Of a DNA stretch of 64,000 nucleotides, positions 48,100 through 59,400 are shown piece by piece. The notes beneath the pieces are model-generated. The model was given only the letters and a program-made list of their open reading frames with translations, did no database searches and was not told where the DNA came from. A program made the position numbers and the translations under genes. Source of the DNA: Bugulina stolonifera (lineage: Eukaryota; Bryozoa; Gymnolaemata; Cheilostomatida; Bugulidae); contig OW285192.1 in assembly GCA_935421135.1 (NCBI GenBank), positions 11,611,501-11,675,500 on the forward strand. Direction: 5' to 3'. How positions within the stretch are numbered: the stretch's first letter is position 1; each line of letters begins with the position of its first letter.

Positions 48100-51000
48100 T
48101 TATGCTACAGACAGCAGGATCTGGTTGGTCTGGTGTATTAGATGGTTGGCACTGTTATACACAGCGCTCCTCCTATTAATAACAATGATACAAATACCCA
48201 TTAAATTCTTGCTGGATAATTTACAAGCAAAGTAATAAATGAAAAACCTTAGTTCATAGAATGATTTTCGTTCACGGAGCCAATTTTCTTCCAATAATGA
48301 AAGAAAATGTTTCACAGTTATGTCCACCGTTCATCACACAAAACAAGGAAGCATGCAAAACTATTATTATAAAGGATATCTGAAGTAATTATTCTCAATA
48401 TTCTACCTTTTGATTTCAATTAGGCAATAACAACATGCAGAATTCAAAGGTATTTTACTAATGCTGTTAACGGCTAAGGCATAAATAGCCCAACTAGCAT
48501 CACAAACCACTCAGAGCACCAAAATCACATTAAATGGGAGTTATGTACACATGAGCAACTTCTAAATGAAAATTCAACTCCAAAAAGACAGACTGCAGAT
48601 ATTTACTGAAAGGTATAAATACAAAAGCTCGACAGGAGAGGCATGTGGAATTTACTTCTAAAAAATTGCCAATCAAGTTCCTGGTTTCAAGTACCAGGCT
48701 TTGAAATTCATAGGAATTCAATGAGGTGTATGCCTAAGGTTAATCACTAAATGTTTTTAAATGAACCTCAACATAATTATGTGATGTTTGTTTACGCAAG
48801 GAATTTCAGAATTTCCACTGAGCAGTCAGGGAGATAATATATCCTTGATTGTTCAGTGGATGTTCTCTCTCAAACACAGAATAAGTTTGAGATAGAATAT
48901 TAGCATGCAGGTGATCTTACTTTCACTAAACACAAATGCACACAACATGGCTTATTACTAGCAGCATAAAGGTTCTTCTGTAATGTAACCATATTACAGT
49001 ATTTTCAAATCACTTCACTTCACACTTCAGAGAGTTACAAGGACATATAACTCCTGCTTTTATGAGCAAAACAGGATATAAATAATCCTATGCTATAACT
49101 CAATCAGATGAGTGTTTAGTGTGGGTACAACTAGTTGTAGAGCGATAGCAGAATCTACATTCAGCGAATCAACAGGAAACAAAACCCTTATACCTACCTC
49201 ATTGTCACATTATCAGGGCTATCATCAAGTACAGTAACACGCAGATAACACCAGAATATAAACTAGTAATATAGCTCTAGAGACAGCAGACCTTCTCAAT
49301 AGCGATAGAGCAGGAGGGTAATCAAAGAAATAATTGTCTGCTGACACTGACTCATGTAATCATTTCGGAAAGTAGAAACTAGCCTAAGAATCTAGCTAGC
49401 ACATGAACCAATCAGCTTAAAGCGTACCATTTACTTATGAATATATTCTCCGATCTGTAGAATTCATGTAATGGCAATGAACATGGTTATTAAAGATGAT
49501 CATGAATTTGATGATGGTCAGAGATTATCAATCAATATGAATACGGACATGACTACGAATATGAATATGTTCATACAGTTGTTAATAAGAATATAAACAG
49601 TAAATATTTCTCATCTGATTCCATATTTTATAGATTAACTAGCTCCATGATTTTACACTCAGCAAACTTAAATTTACCTTGGCAAACAACTGAAAGTGAC
49701 AACTTGAACATCCCATAAAAAATAAATAATAATTTTACAATACGGTCATGCAGGGAGTGCTGATTGAATATTACATCACATCTAGTAACTACACAGCAAT
49801 GTCATCTGTTCAACAGTACTTAGTCTATAGGCATACTGACTAAACAAATAGTACTAGTATATTTACATACATATATGATGATAGATAAGGAGACAGTAGA
49901 GCCTATGGCCTGGTACAACTAACCTGTTATCTTTAAAGAAGTCCTTGAGTGTCGTACTAAACTTCTTGGAGTATTTCACAAAGTCTCTCTTTTTCTTATC
50001 TAAACGATTTCTGTCCTCCGCAATATTAATCTGTGTGAATGCTTCATTGACAGCATCAAGCAGGTGCTTGATTGCCTGAGCGATATCCCTACAAACCCCA
50101 TCATATGAATATATTACCATAGGTTCAGAAAGGCAGATTATCATATCACTTTATAAAAACATTGTCAAGGCATGAATACTATTATCAAAAAAGGGGCAAA
50201 ATACTGTTCTGAACTGTAATAAATTCAGACTTTCACCGAAACGAAATCTTTCTCACACCGAGATGCAAAACAGGTAAGTATTTGTATAGAGATAGCCTAT
50301 GCGAAAATCAGTCGGCAAATCAATCAGTGGTCCAGCTAGCTATAGGATCAGTTAGTTAGTGGTCCAGGTAGTTAGACAATCAGTTACCCTAAAGGCAGAT
50401 ACTTTTTGTGAGTTTTAACTTTCGCGAATTTAGCGAGAGAGACAAACCCGCGATTGATTCCCATCGCTATCAAATTCTGCTTTCAAAATGATTTAAATAA
50501 TTACTGGTTTAAACAGACCATACAGCTATGTGAATGGGGGTTTAAAGCTGAGTAAACATACAGCTTAGCTGAGCTTGTTTCTAATGCTAAAATGTGCTTA
50601 CACATTAATATTGGGACTTGACAAATTTCGATAGGCCAAACTCGCTAAATATTTCTATCGCAAAATGCTCCAGGATTAGCAAACTCACTTTCTTCCGCTA
50701 AAAATTTCTGCTTTCAGGGTAATCAGATTACATAATTACTCACTTTATCGTATCTAAAAACTTCTTTCTATCAGAGATTTCATCAGGGATTCGTCCTAAA
50801 ATAAGTTTAAGGCTGTCTGCTCGATATTGAAGATTTTTAAAGACAGGCTCCGGGCGACGAATTTTGACATCTTTCTGCTCACCCGAACCTTCGAGTCTAC
50901 AATAAATGCAGGAAACGCTTTAGCCTAATGTATGTTTTGCAGTCTGGGAAAAACAATATTACCGACTTCTGAGTGGTATAGGAACTAATTTTATAAGAAA

Positions 51001-52050
51001 ATCTATTACAGCGAATACAAATAGAACATGATATCATACATGCTAAAATAACAGGCCCTACGCATAGTTTTGGTCACTGATTGAAAGTGCATATTTTAAA
51101 ATTTGAGTCTGGTAAATGTATGATGTATGGACAAGGATAATAATACTACAATATTGATCTACTATTATCTGAAGGCTTGCTTACTTAAGTATAGCCTCTG
51201 GCATGTCCACCCTATCCTCAATGTTGGCTTTTGCCAGAACGCCCCTCACAAAGAACTCAGTGAAACCAGGATAAAAAGACTCAACCTCTTCAAAGGCTTC
51301 CTTGACTAATGTTGGGCTCGTCGCACTACTCTTCTCCTCCAACTGACAATAGGCAGATAGACAACTTATAAGATGTATAACTGCAACTAATTAAGCAAGA
51401 CTCATCGCCAGTGTGTAACTCTGATTGATACAGAACTAACACAGCGAGGTTACACTAAATTTTAACAGCTTTATCAGCTGGGTGTCAACTCCTAAGTATC
51501 AACCACTATTATAGCCTACTCTATAACCTACATTGTAGAACCTCAACTATTCATTTTGCAAAGAGAAAAATAAGATTGGCTACAAAAAGTCAATTAAACC
51601 TCATAATAGCGCTGTAGACATACATGTATTCATTAACATACAAGTGATATAATTGAGCCCAGTTCTACAATAGGTGGAGCTGTAAAATAAACTGAATGGT
51701 TTACACACTTTAGAAATATTTATTCTCTACAATGGTGAGAAAGATCATGTCAAAACCAAAGCTCAAGTAGCCTACACACTATACATAACACATGGCATTA
51801 CAAAAGTTGGCTCAAATTTGAAGAAAGTGATCATCTTCATAGATTTCATTATTTTAAATAAATGTGAACAAATTAGGTTTGAAAACTACCACCAACCAAT
51901 ATTCCTAATTGTGACAATTTTTACAAAAACAATAAAATACTCGAGTCTTTAACTTCCTACCTCTCTCAGTATTGGGTGAACTATGCATGGAAAAGCCATG
52001 TCTACCATCAATTTATGCTGAGCAGCATCCATTCCGTCTGATGATGCCAT
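48100..52050 (-). CDS. PDCD10: PDCD10 / CCM3, complete
   Basis: PDCD10 is the small helical adaptor that pairs with GCK-III kinases (MST4, STK24, STK25) through its N-terminal half. Through its C-terminal FAT-homology bundle it binds CCM2, striatin (STRIPAK) and paxillin-type LD motifs. Exons in transcript order: 51961-52050, 51185-51342, 50744-50896, 49924-50088, 48100-48172, total 639 nt and 212 residues, the same length as human. Matches include PILRE, VEVES-like helices, the PEPVFKNL block, LGRIPDEISDRKKFLDTIKD (human [20 protein letters not shown]), KKRDFVKYSKKFSTTLKDFF near residues 166-185, and the C-terminus SANHLIHQTNQILLSVA. The basic face of the KYSKKF helix that contacts LD motifs is retained. 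The start is the first ATG of the open exon. Intron 3 (50089-50743) carries a MITE. Confidence 0.97.
48173..49923. other. PDCD10 intron 4, no features seen
   Basis: This 1.75-kb AT-rich intron shows no open frame with codon-like content, no RNA gene and no obvious repeat structure. Confidence 0.6.
50384..50722. mobile_element. MITE-like element (339 bp) in PDCD10 intron 3
   Basis: Its ends ttaccctaaaggcagatac and the complement of gctttcagggtaa form imperfect inverted repeats of about 23 bp. A TCAG sequence flanks both sides (50380-50383 and 50723-50726) and may be the target duplication. Internal sub-repeats with TTTCGCGAA and gctttca words are visible. There is no coding capacity and I do not recognise the superfamily. 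Confidence 0.6.
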
Positions 52051-52379
52051 CTTTTACAGGGTGAATTTAGGAGTAACTGATGCTGGTATTTTGTCACAAT
52101 CTTCTAACCCCATTTGCTGTAAAAAAATTAACTAATTGTTTTCAAATAGAGTTTGCTTGTGAACACCGTGGATCATTTCAGAGCACTTTGTAAATATTGT
52201 AATGGTTTCTGTGATTTGGTGCGGTCGTCCTTGGACGACTATCGACCCAGAAATGAAGTGCCTATGAGTGGTAATAGGACTTCGCATTACATGAAAGATC
52301 GAGCGGTCTCAGTAGCCCAAGAACTACCAAAGACGACCCATCTGGTCCCAAGTCTGACCTTCAAACTATACGTTGAAAG

Positions 52380-52650
52380 AGAGTGATCCGACCTAGTAGG
52401 CGGTTCGCTAAGCGAATGACCTGACAAAAGGAAGTGAAAGTCTCTGTATCAAGTATAGATGTGTCTTTATTGAAAGCCAAGTGAAGACTGAGACAATGAA
52501 CAGTAAAACAGTGCCCTTTATATAGTATAAGGACTTCCGGCCGACGTGACGTCGGGAAAAGACGACGTGTGGTCGTCCGGAAGTTGCGCAACAACATGGC
52601 CGCCGGAAGCCCGACGGCCGACCCAAAATAGGTCGGGTTCTACAAAAGTT
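52380..52650 (-). mobile_element. LTR-like fragment (possible solo LTR), or PDCD10 upstream promoter
   Basis: On the minus strand a GC-rich block with CTTCCGG (ETS-like) and TGACGTC (CRE-like) words is followed by CTATATAAAG (52525-52516) and, only about 50 nt later, AATAAA (52471-52466). A TATA box closely followed by a polyadenylation signal is the layout of a U3-R-U5 LTR. I could not define clean TG...CA ends or a target duplication, and no retroviral-type internal region is present. It lies 330-600 nt upstream of the PDCD10 start in the same orientation. Confidence 0.35.
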
Positions 52651-53343
52651 GCTTATAATGGTCCAATTCATGTACAAAATGAATATCAATGGATTCTGAG
52701 AGGTCGGGCCTCTGTACATGGGTATAAAAGGCATTAAAAGACTTAGTTATAATCATGTAACTATATACAATAACATATAGTAAAGTACAAGCAGATATAT
52801 ACATGTATATGCACACAATAATGAGTGTCAGATGTAAGATACGATTTGGCGTACCATTACAATATTTAGCTATTAATCAATCAGATTTCCCCGAATAAAT
52901 TAATATCACTCCAAGCAAGCTGATCATCATTGACTGCTTGCTTTGTAGGATACATGTAGGCCTACACCATGTACATGATACACTTCAAAAGGTATAGGCC
53001 TTTCTTTGACTTTCACAACTAAATGGGAACCAGCCTTAACTGTAACTCAGTGCCATTACGCAACTTCATTTCAGTTTATCAAGTTCTAACAAATATGTGT
53101 AGGCAAATGCCCTAAACTTTACTGCCTCCAAATATTACACATGAAGCTAGCCGCTACATCTAACATTATAATTATTGATTATCTTTATATTTTATTCCGA
53201 CTTTTCTCATTCTCAAAATGCTTTTCACTCCATCTTAATTTTTTACCATCATAATAATCCTATTTTAGTATCAATTTATTCATTATCTCTTTTCTATTCA
53301 ATTCCAAGTCTCTTCTATTGTTGTTAAATCACAATTAATTACT

Positions 53344-53719
53344 AACAAAAGTAAAAGATTAAGATATTACCTCTGATTACCTCATCAGAGGTAATAAAAT
53401 ATCTTAATCTTTTACTTTTGTTTGACTAAACTATTGTTATTGTTCTATCAACGACGAGTGAGTAGCCAATTGTTGAATAATTGTAGTTTAATCATTTTTT
53501 TCTTCTTTCATTGGGATAGAGCAATAACAATAGTTTAGTCAAACAAAAGTAAAAGATTAAGATATTACCTCTGATTACCTCATCAGAGGTAATAAAATAT
53601 CTTAATCTTTTACTTTTGTTTGACTAAACTATTGTTATTGTTCTATCAACGACGAGTGAGTAGCCAATTGTTGAATAATTGTAGTTTAATCATTTTTTTC
53701 TTCTTTCATTGGGATAGAG
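53344..53719. repeat. Foldback element, duplicated in tandem (198-bp period)
   Basis: Units 53344-53541 and 53542-53719 are essentially identical. Each contains a stem-loop; the complete one (53522-53640) pairs caataacaatagtttagtc with gactaaactattgttattg and continues through the CCTCTGA/TCAGAGG core with a 3-4-nt bulge. The linkers ttgttctatc and gatagagcaa are also mutually inverted. No coding potential is seen. It could be a MITE that inserted and then duplicated. Confidence 0.85.
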
Positions 53720-54574
53720 TTCCAGGATCTTTCAGCTTAAAGGAAAAAGGGAACCACCAATTCATCATGAGACTGGATGTTAGTCTACTAGAGCTACTGA
53801 ATGTAAAATAAACATTCCCCACACATTCGACATTGTTGACAATAACTTAATTAAAATTTTTATCGTCAAATAACAAGAAAGATAGTAAAGTTGCTGCTAC
53901 CAAAGTCTAGTCACTTGTTTACTACGAAACATATTAGATTAGGACTACTCTTTTATTATTTCCTAAATTGGCCAAAATCTACTTTTACATGTAAATCTAT
54001 TTAGGTGGGGCAATATAGACTGCAATTTGAAGAGCTGTAAATGATCAACATTAAGGTGGGTCAATTGCGCACGACGTTTATATGAGCGCTTATTAAGTTT
54101 ATGGTTCTGCGGCTAAGATTCTGCAGAAAGTAATTGGAATCGTTATAGATTGTGCCCAACCAATCAATGGATCAAATCCAATGCCATACAGAATGCTGTT
54201 TCCACTCATCTCCAGTGTCCGTTCAACTACAAAAATAGAATAAAATTTTTAAATACTTGCAAAATCAAGTTGCAGTATTACAAATTGTGGTAATTTTAAG
54301 CAATATCATAGACATGTTGTGCTGTATTAGCTGAAATAATCACACTGATATAATAGCATTGCAGAGCATCGAATATCAAATCGTGAGAGAAGAATCAAAT
54401 TTAAATCATTTTGGTTTTGATTTTGAAAATGAGGTTTGATTTAAATGAAATTCAATATCAATAAGAAGAGGGGTTAGACTAGTTGATTTTTGTTCTAATA
54501 TTCAATTATAACTTTGAAACAGTTTAATTAAATCCTACTGAATAGTCATTGGCTCAATTGAATTTAAATTTAAA

Positions 54575-55445
54575 ACATGGGGAATGTGCTTCAATGCCAA
54601 AAAGTGTAAGATCATCGCCTTCCAGCCCCAAAGAGCAGTCCCTGAGTATGCTATGGATAATCTAGTGCTGGAACGCACAGATTACTGCAAATACCTGGGA
54701 GTGATCCTGCAGTCAGACTTGAAGTTCACCAACCATATAGCCGATAGAATCTGCAAAGCCAGAAAGCAAGTTGGGATGATCAGGAGAGCTCTCTACTGGG
54801 CACCTGAGCAAGCTAGGTTAATAGCATACAGATCTCTGTGCCTTCCTCACCTAGAATATCCTTCCTGCGCATGGGATCCCTCTACAAGTAAAGAGATTGA
54901 AGCACTAGAGATGGTGCAAAACCAAGGTATGAGAATGATCTGTGGCATCAAAGGAAGGAGAGGTGTCACAGAGGCCAAAGAGAAACTTCAACTCCAACAG
55001 CTGGACATCCAACGCAGGAACTCTCGGGTAAAGCTTTTGCTAGATATACTGTCAAGAGAAGAAGCCCATCCTGCTCTCTGTGCATCATATGATGAAATCA
55101 TGGAACAACCTCAGACAACAGTTCAGACTAGATCACTGTGTAGAAACGAACCGCGGTCTATTGGAGCCACTGGGAACTGTTCCCACAACAGCTTTCTACC
55201 CCGCACAATACCAGACCTCAAAAAAGAATAAACGTTAGCAGAAGAACAACACAACTAATACTACATGTAAAATACTACATGGGTACCCACTTGTACCCAC
55301 TCTGAAACCAAATATCTTACCCATGAGATGGTATATGGAACAATATCCTTATGATAATTCATGTACAAAAATTGAGGCACGCCCCTTCCGCCTCCTAGGC
55401 GGCCTAGCGTAATGTCGTCATTGATGTAAGTTGATGATGATGATG
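54575..55445 (+). mobile_element. 5'-truncated LINE (non-LTR retrotransposon) with reverse-transcriptase C-terminus
   Basis: An open frame (to 55231, stop TAA) encodes the thumb and C-terminal part of a CR1/L2/Jockey-like reverse transcriptase: TWGMCFNAKKCK, CKYLGVILQSDLKF, YRSLCLPHLEYPSCAWDP and ALEMVQNQGMRMI are typical. The catalytic YADD region and the endonuclease are missing, so the copy is inactive by itself. The 3' tail holds a small GC-rich hairpin (cctcctaggcggcctag) and a tgatgatgatg tail, as expected for 5'-truncated insertions made by target-primed reverse transcription. The reading frame is intact, so the insertion may be young. Confidence 0.88.
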
Positions 55446-55859
55446 TAAGAAATTAATTTGAATTAATTTAAACACAAAACAGCCTTATACCGTCAGTAAA
55501 ATAACATAAATATATTAATTTAAATAACTCTAAAATTGGGTCATGTGATACTTGTAATAATTAATTCTACTGCAATAGTATTATCTTGTAGATTCCATAC
55601 CATACAAACTAGGCCCTCGGTAACATCACGTGCAATCTGTGAATCCAGTGTTAAGCTGACGAGCAGAAGCCTGAGTTGATGGCATTTACCTAAATCTGCA
55701 TAATTGATGATATAAATATTATTTAGTTTTAGTTACTTTTTCTTTACGGTGTCTCATCACTATTCCAGCAATGGAGGGTTGCAGGTGCATGTTAAACTAA
55801 AGATTGCTGCATTCAACAGATAGACTAAATTGTCCCTTTTGGATAGTTTAGTAGGCCCT

Positions 55860-56273
55860 AAGTGGCATATTTGAGTCGCTGGCACAGGATAAAGAGAAAT
55901 ACCTAATAGATATTATTGATCTGTATATTAAAAGATAAACCCACCTACCTACCTACTTACCTACCTACCTACCTACCTACTTACCTACCTACCTACCTAC
56001 CTACTTACCTACCTACCTACCTACCTACTTACCTACCTACCTACCTACCTACCTACCAAAACCCACTAACTAGTAAGTGGCATACTTGCGTCACTGGCAC
56101 AGGATGAAGAGAAATACCTAATAGATATTATTGACCTGTATTTTAAAAGATAAACCTACCTACCAACCTACCTACCTACCTACCTACCCTACCTACCTAC
56201 CTACCTACCTACCTACCTACCTACCTACCTACCTACCTACCAACCTACCTACCTACCTACCTACCTACCAAAA
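55860..56273. repeat. Tandemly duplicated block with two CTAC microsatellites
   Basis: A ~214-bp unit (agtggcatat...ggcacaggat...agataaac) occurs twice, starting at about 55860 and 56075. Each ends in a (CTAC)n tract, 55943-56057 and 56154-56269. The first tract has a regular cttac interruption. The open frames of repeated PTYL peptides here are microsatellite artefacts. Confidence 0.9.
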
Positions 56274-56461
56274 TCCACCAGGTTATGTTCACTGCTACTG
56301 GTCTGTTTTATGTTGATAAAACAAACCTGAGGTAGTGTAAACTTGTGTAATTTATCTATTCAGAAGTCATCAGAGAGGTAACAGCACCATGTGAATGGAG
56401 CCATAAACAAAGTCTGCCTGGGGGCACTTGCCCAGCACTCCTTTATCATTCGACATCCAAC

Positions 56462-59400
56462 ATGGATTCTGACTCTGACGTTATACTCATAGAGGAAGAT
56501 ATTAATCCACCATCTACAAGTCAAAGTATGATAATATCTTATTAAGATGTTATTACATGCTGAAATATTTATTAAACGGGAAGTGTATGCTTTGATTATA
56601 TATATAGGCCCGATTAGCAATTATTCGTAAAGATGTGGAAATTTTATGGAAGTTGTTGTCTCTTGCTCCTGATTGGCACTGGGTAATCTCATTTAATATT
56701 GCAGATCTCAGCGACAGTCGTTCCCACAACTATTCTTCTGCTGAGCCCAGGGTTAAGCGAAAGAAGAAAGTTGCTTCGTTATTCTTACAAAATGCTGATC
56801 CTAGAAAGGTTCTACGTGATGTCTTTGGGTATCAGAATTTCAAAAGTGAGATACAAGAGAAAGCTGTGACTGCAATACTGAAAGGTGAATTATCATTAAC
56901 AGTTAGTCGAAGTTGAGTGAATGTACATTGCATAATGCTCTGTTGATTCTGAGTAGCCAATTTCCGTCAAAACTAATACAGCATTTTTTTACTTTCTGAA
57001 TCTGTTTGTTCTGGTTCACTTTGCTTCTTGCATACCATAACTATTGCTTGAAATGAGCAGATAGTGTACCGAACCATGGCACTCTCGTTAAATTTGCTAG
57101 CTGTGTGCCAGTGCATGGAAGAATATTGCTAGTCACTCTACTACCAATGTTTTAATATTGTAGGAGTTAAAACTGACCTTAACCTTAACTTGCCTTCTTC
57201 GTAGCTTCAGTGTTTCTATTTTTTCTTTTAGGAGACAAAGATGTATTTGTCTGTATGCCTACTGGTGCAGGTAAATCTTTATGTTATCAGCTACCGGCGG
57301 CTGCTAAACCAGGGCTAACTCTCGTTATCACTCCTCTAATAGCGCTTATGAACGATCAGCTGGAACATCTGAAGAAGTTGGGCATAGAAGCAGCCACCCT
57401 CAACTCAAAGCTCACAGCACAGGAGAGAACCCGGCTACTATCAGGTTAGTCACAAACACTTCAGATAAACTGCAGTTAGTTCTCAACTCTTTGAATACAA
57501 GCAATATTACCACCAAAATACCATTGAAGGCTATAAACAATATAGACATTTATTTACCATTATTTTAGTTAGTTGTATTAATAATACTTCAAAAGTAGAG
57601 TTGCTCCAGTTAGTGGTCTGAATAGATTGCTGTTGGGAAGTTATACTCAGAGCCGTTGATTGTGAGAGTTACACCACCGGTAGTAAACAAGAAGCCATAT
57701 TGGGCCCATGTAACAAAGGATTGCATTGGTCAACTCTTTCTATCGTCAATTCTGATTATTTCCAATGGGCCCAACATGGCATCCATAATGTTCCCCCAGT
57801 GACGCTACTCTCACAATAAACGGCTCTGCTTATACTCTAATCTCAATTGTTATCTGTTACCCAGGCCTCTCTCTTTTGTATTCAGTCAAGTCATGGTGCA
57901 TTCTGCGTGCAATCCTAATACAAGAATGGTATACTCTCTGTGTCTACATCTGAATGCATAGCTGGTAACTGTATTATATCTGTACATGTACAATATTTGT
58001 TGTCCATAACATTACTGTGTAATGTATTTATACATTAATATCTAAAATACACGCATGTAGACCTTAGGAAACCGATGCCGCTCACTAAACTCCTTTACCT
58101 CACACCAGAGCAGACTGTCACTGACAGCTTCAAGTCTCTCTTGAAACTCTGGCATCCCAACAAAATAGTCAAATATCTCGTCATTGATGAAGCTCATTGT
58201 TTGTCTCAGTGGGGGCACGACTTTAGACCAGACTACCTCAAACTTGGCAGACTCAGGTGAATTAGAGCTACATTATTGAACTCATTGTACCTAAGACTGG
58301 TGTACAATCCCTGTCAACATTTATTTAACCTTATATATTATGTCTAAGTATGATAGATGGGCCCATCCATCATTTTATAACATTGATATCTAACTGTTGA
58401 AGTTCATAACCAGTTTCCTTTGTCTAGCCTAGTATGAAATTATAATGGATTATAGGATATGGCTTGGTTATTTGCTTCATCACGATTATTGGAATGATGC
58501 CAAAAACCAGTTCTGGACTTCAGCTGTGGCTTCCATTTTGGTGACAGATTCCAATGTTCATCAATTTACTTTCTTGTCGCCATCTATAAACCAGTAGAGC
58601 ATCTTTATTGTTCCTTGTTATTACAGCATATGTTTATGATTAATATATGTAACAATTGAGCAGGAAGGATATCAAAGGAGTACCTTGCATAGCGCTCACT
58701 GCCACCGCCACATCTAATGTAATCACAGATATCAAGTCAACCCTCAAGTTCACAGATAAATGTCTTAACTTCTCCACAAGTGTGTTCAGGTAGTCCATGC
58801 TGTTGTTACTTGCTTTGTTTCACCGATTTATGAGATTTCCTGTTTTTAACAGGGCCAACCAACTTTGTGGTGTGTTACGTGGAGATGGCACTTCATTTTA
58901 GTCTTTAGATTAATATGGATGAATTTACAATTTAGTTATAGTTCAGAGCTTCGGTCTCCAATAATAATCATTGATATGATATACATGTATGCTACAATTG
59001 GAAAGTAATGTCTTATAACTCCTAAAAGGTAATGTTACAAACTTTTAATAGGTCGAATCTATACTACGATGTCAGATTTAAAGAACTATTAGAGGATCCA
59101 TTTAAAGACCTTTGTACATTTGTCACCGAGTCGCTTGGAGTTGAGGTCGACTGTACAGATTGGGTAGGTAATCGTTAAATAACCAATGATCGAAGAGATA
59201 CAGTTAATGGTTGTGCCGTAACCGTTCACCTCTCGGGAATTGAGCGCAGCAAGTACTGAATTAACCTACATGTGTCTAGCAGTCCAGAATTTGCCAACCA
59301 CCTTACTCTATTTCACGTTATTTCCTTCTCTGTCCTACTTTTCACCAGCTGATGTTTTCTTATCAGGATTAAATTAACTTGACAATTAGTCAAACTTGCC

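Noticed and set aside
52153..52386. 77-codon plus-strand open frame upstream of PDCD10
   Set aside because: No recognisable family, no splice or codon support; it overlaps the LTR-like region and may be a chance frame.
55916..56316. Repeated PTYL peptides
   Set aside because: Translation of the (CTAC)n microsatellites.
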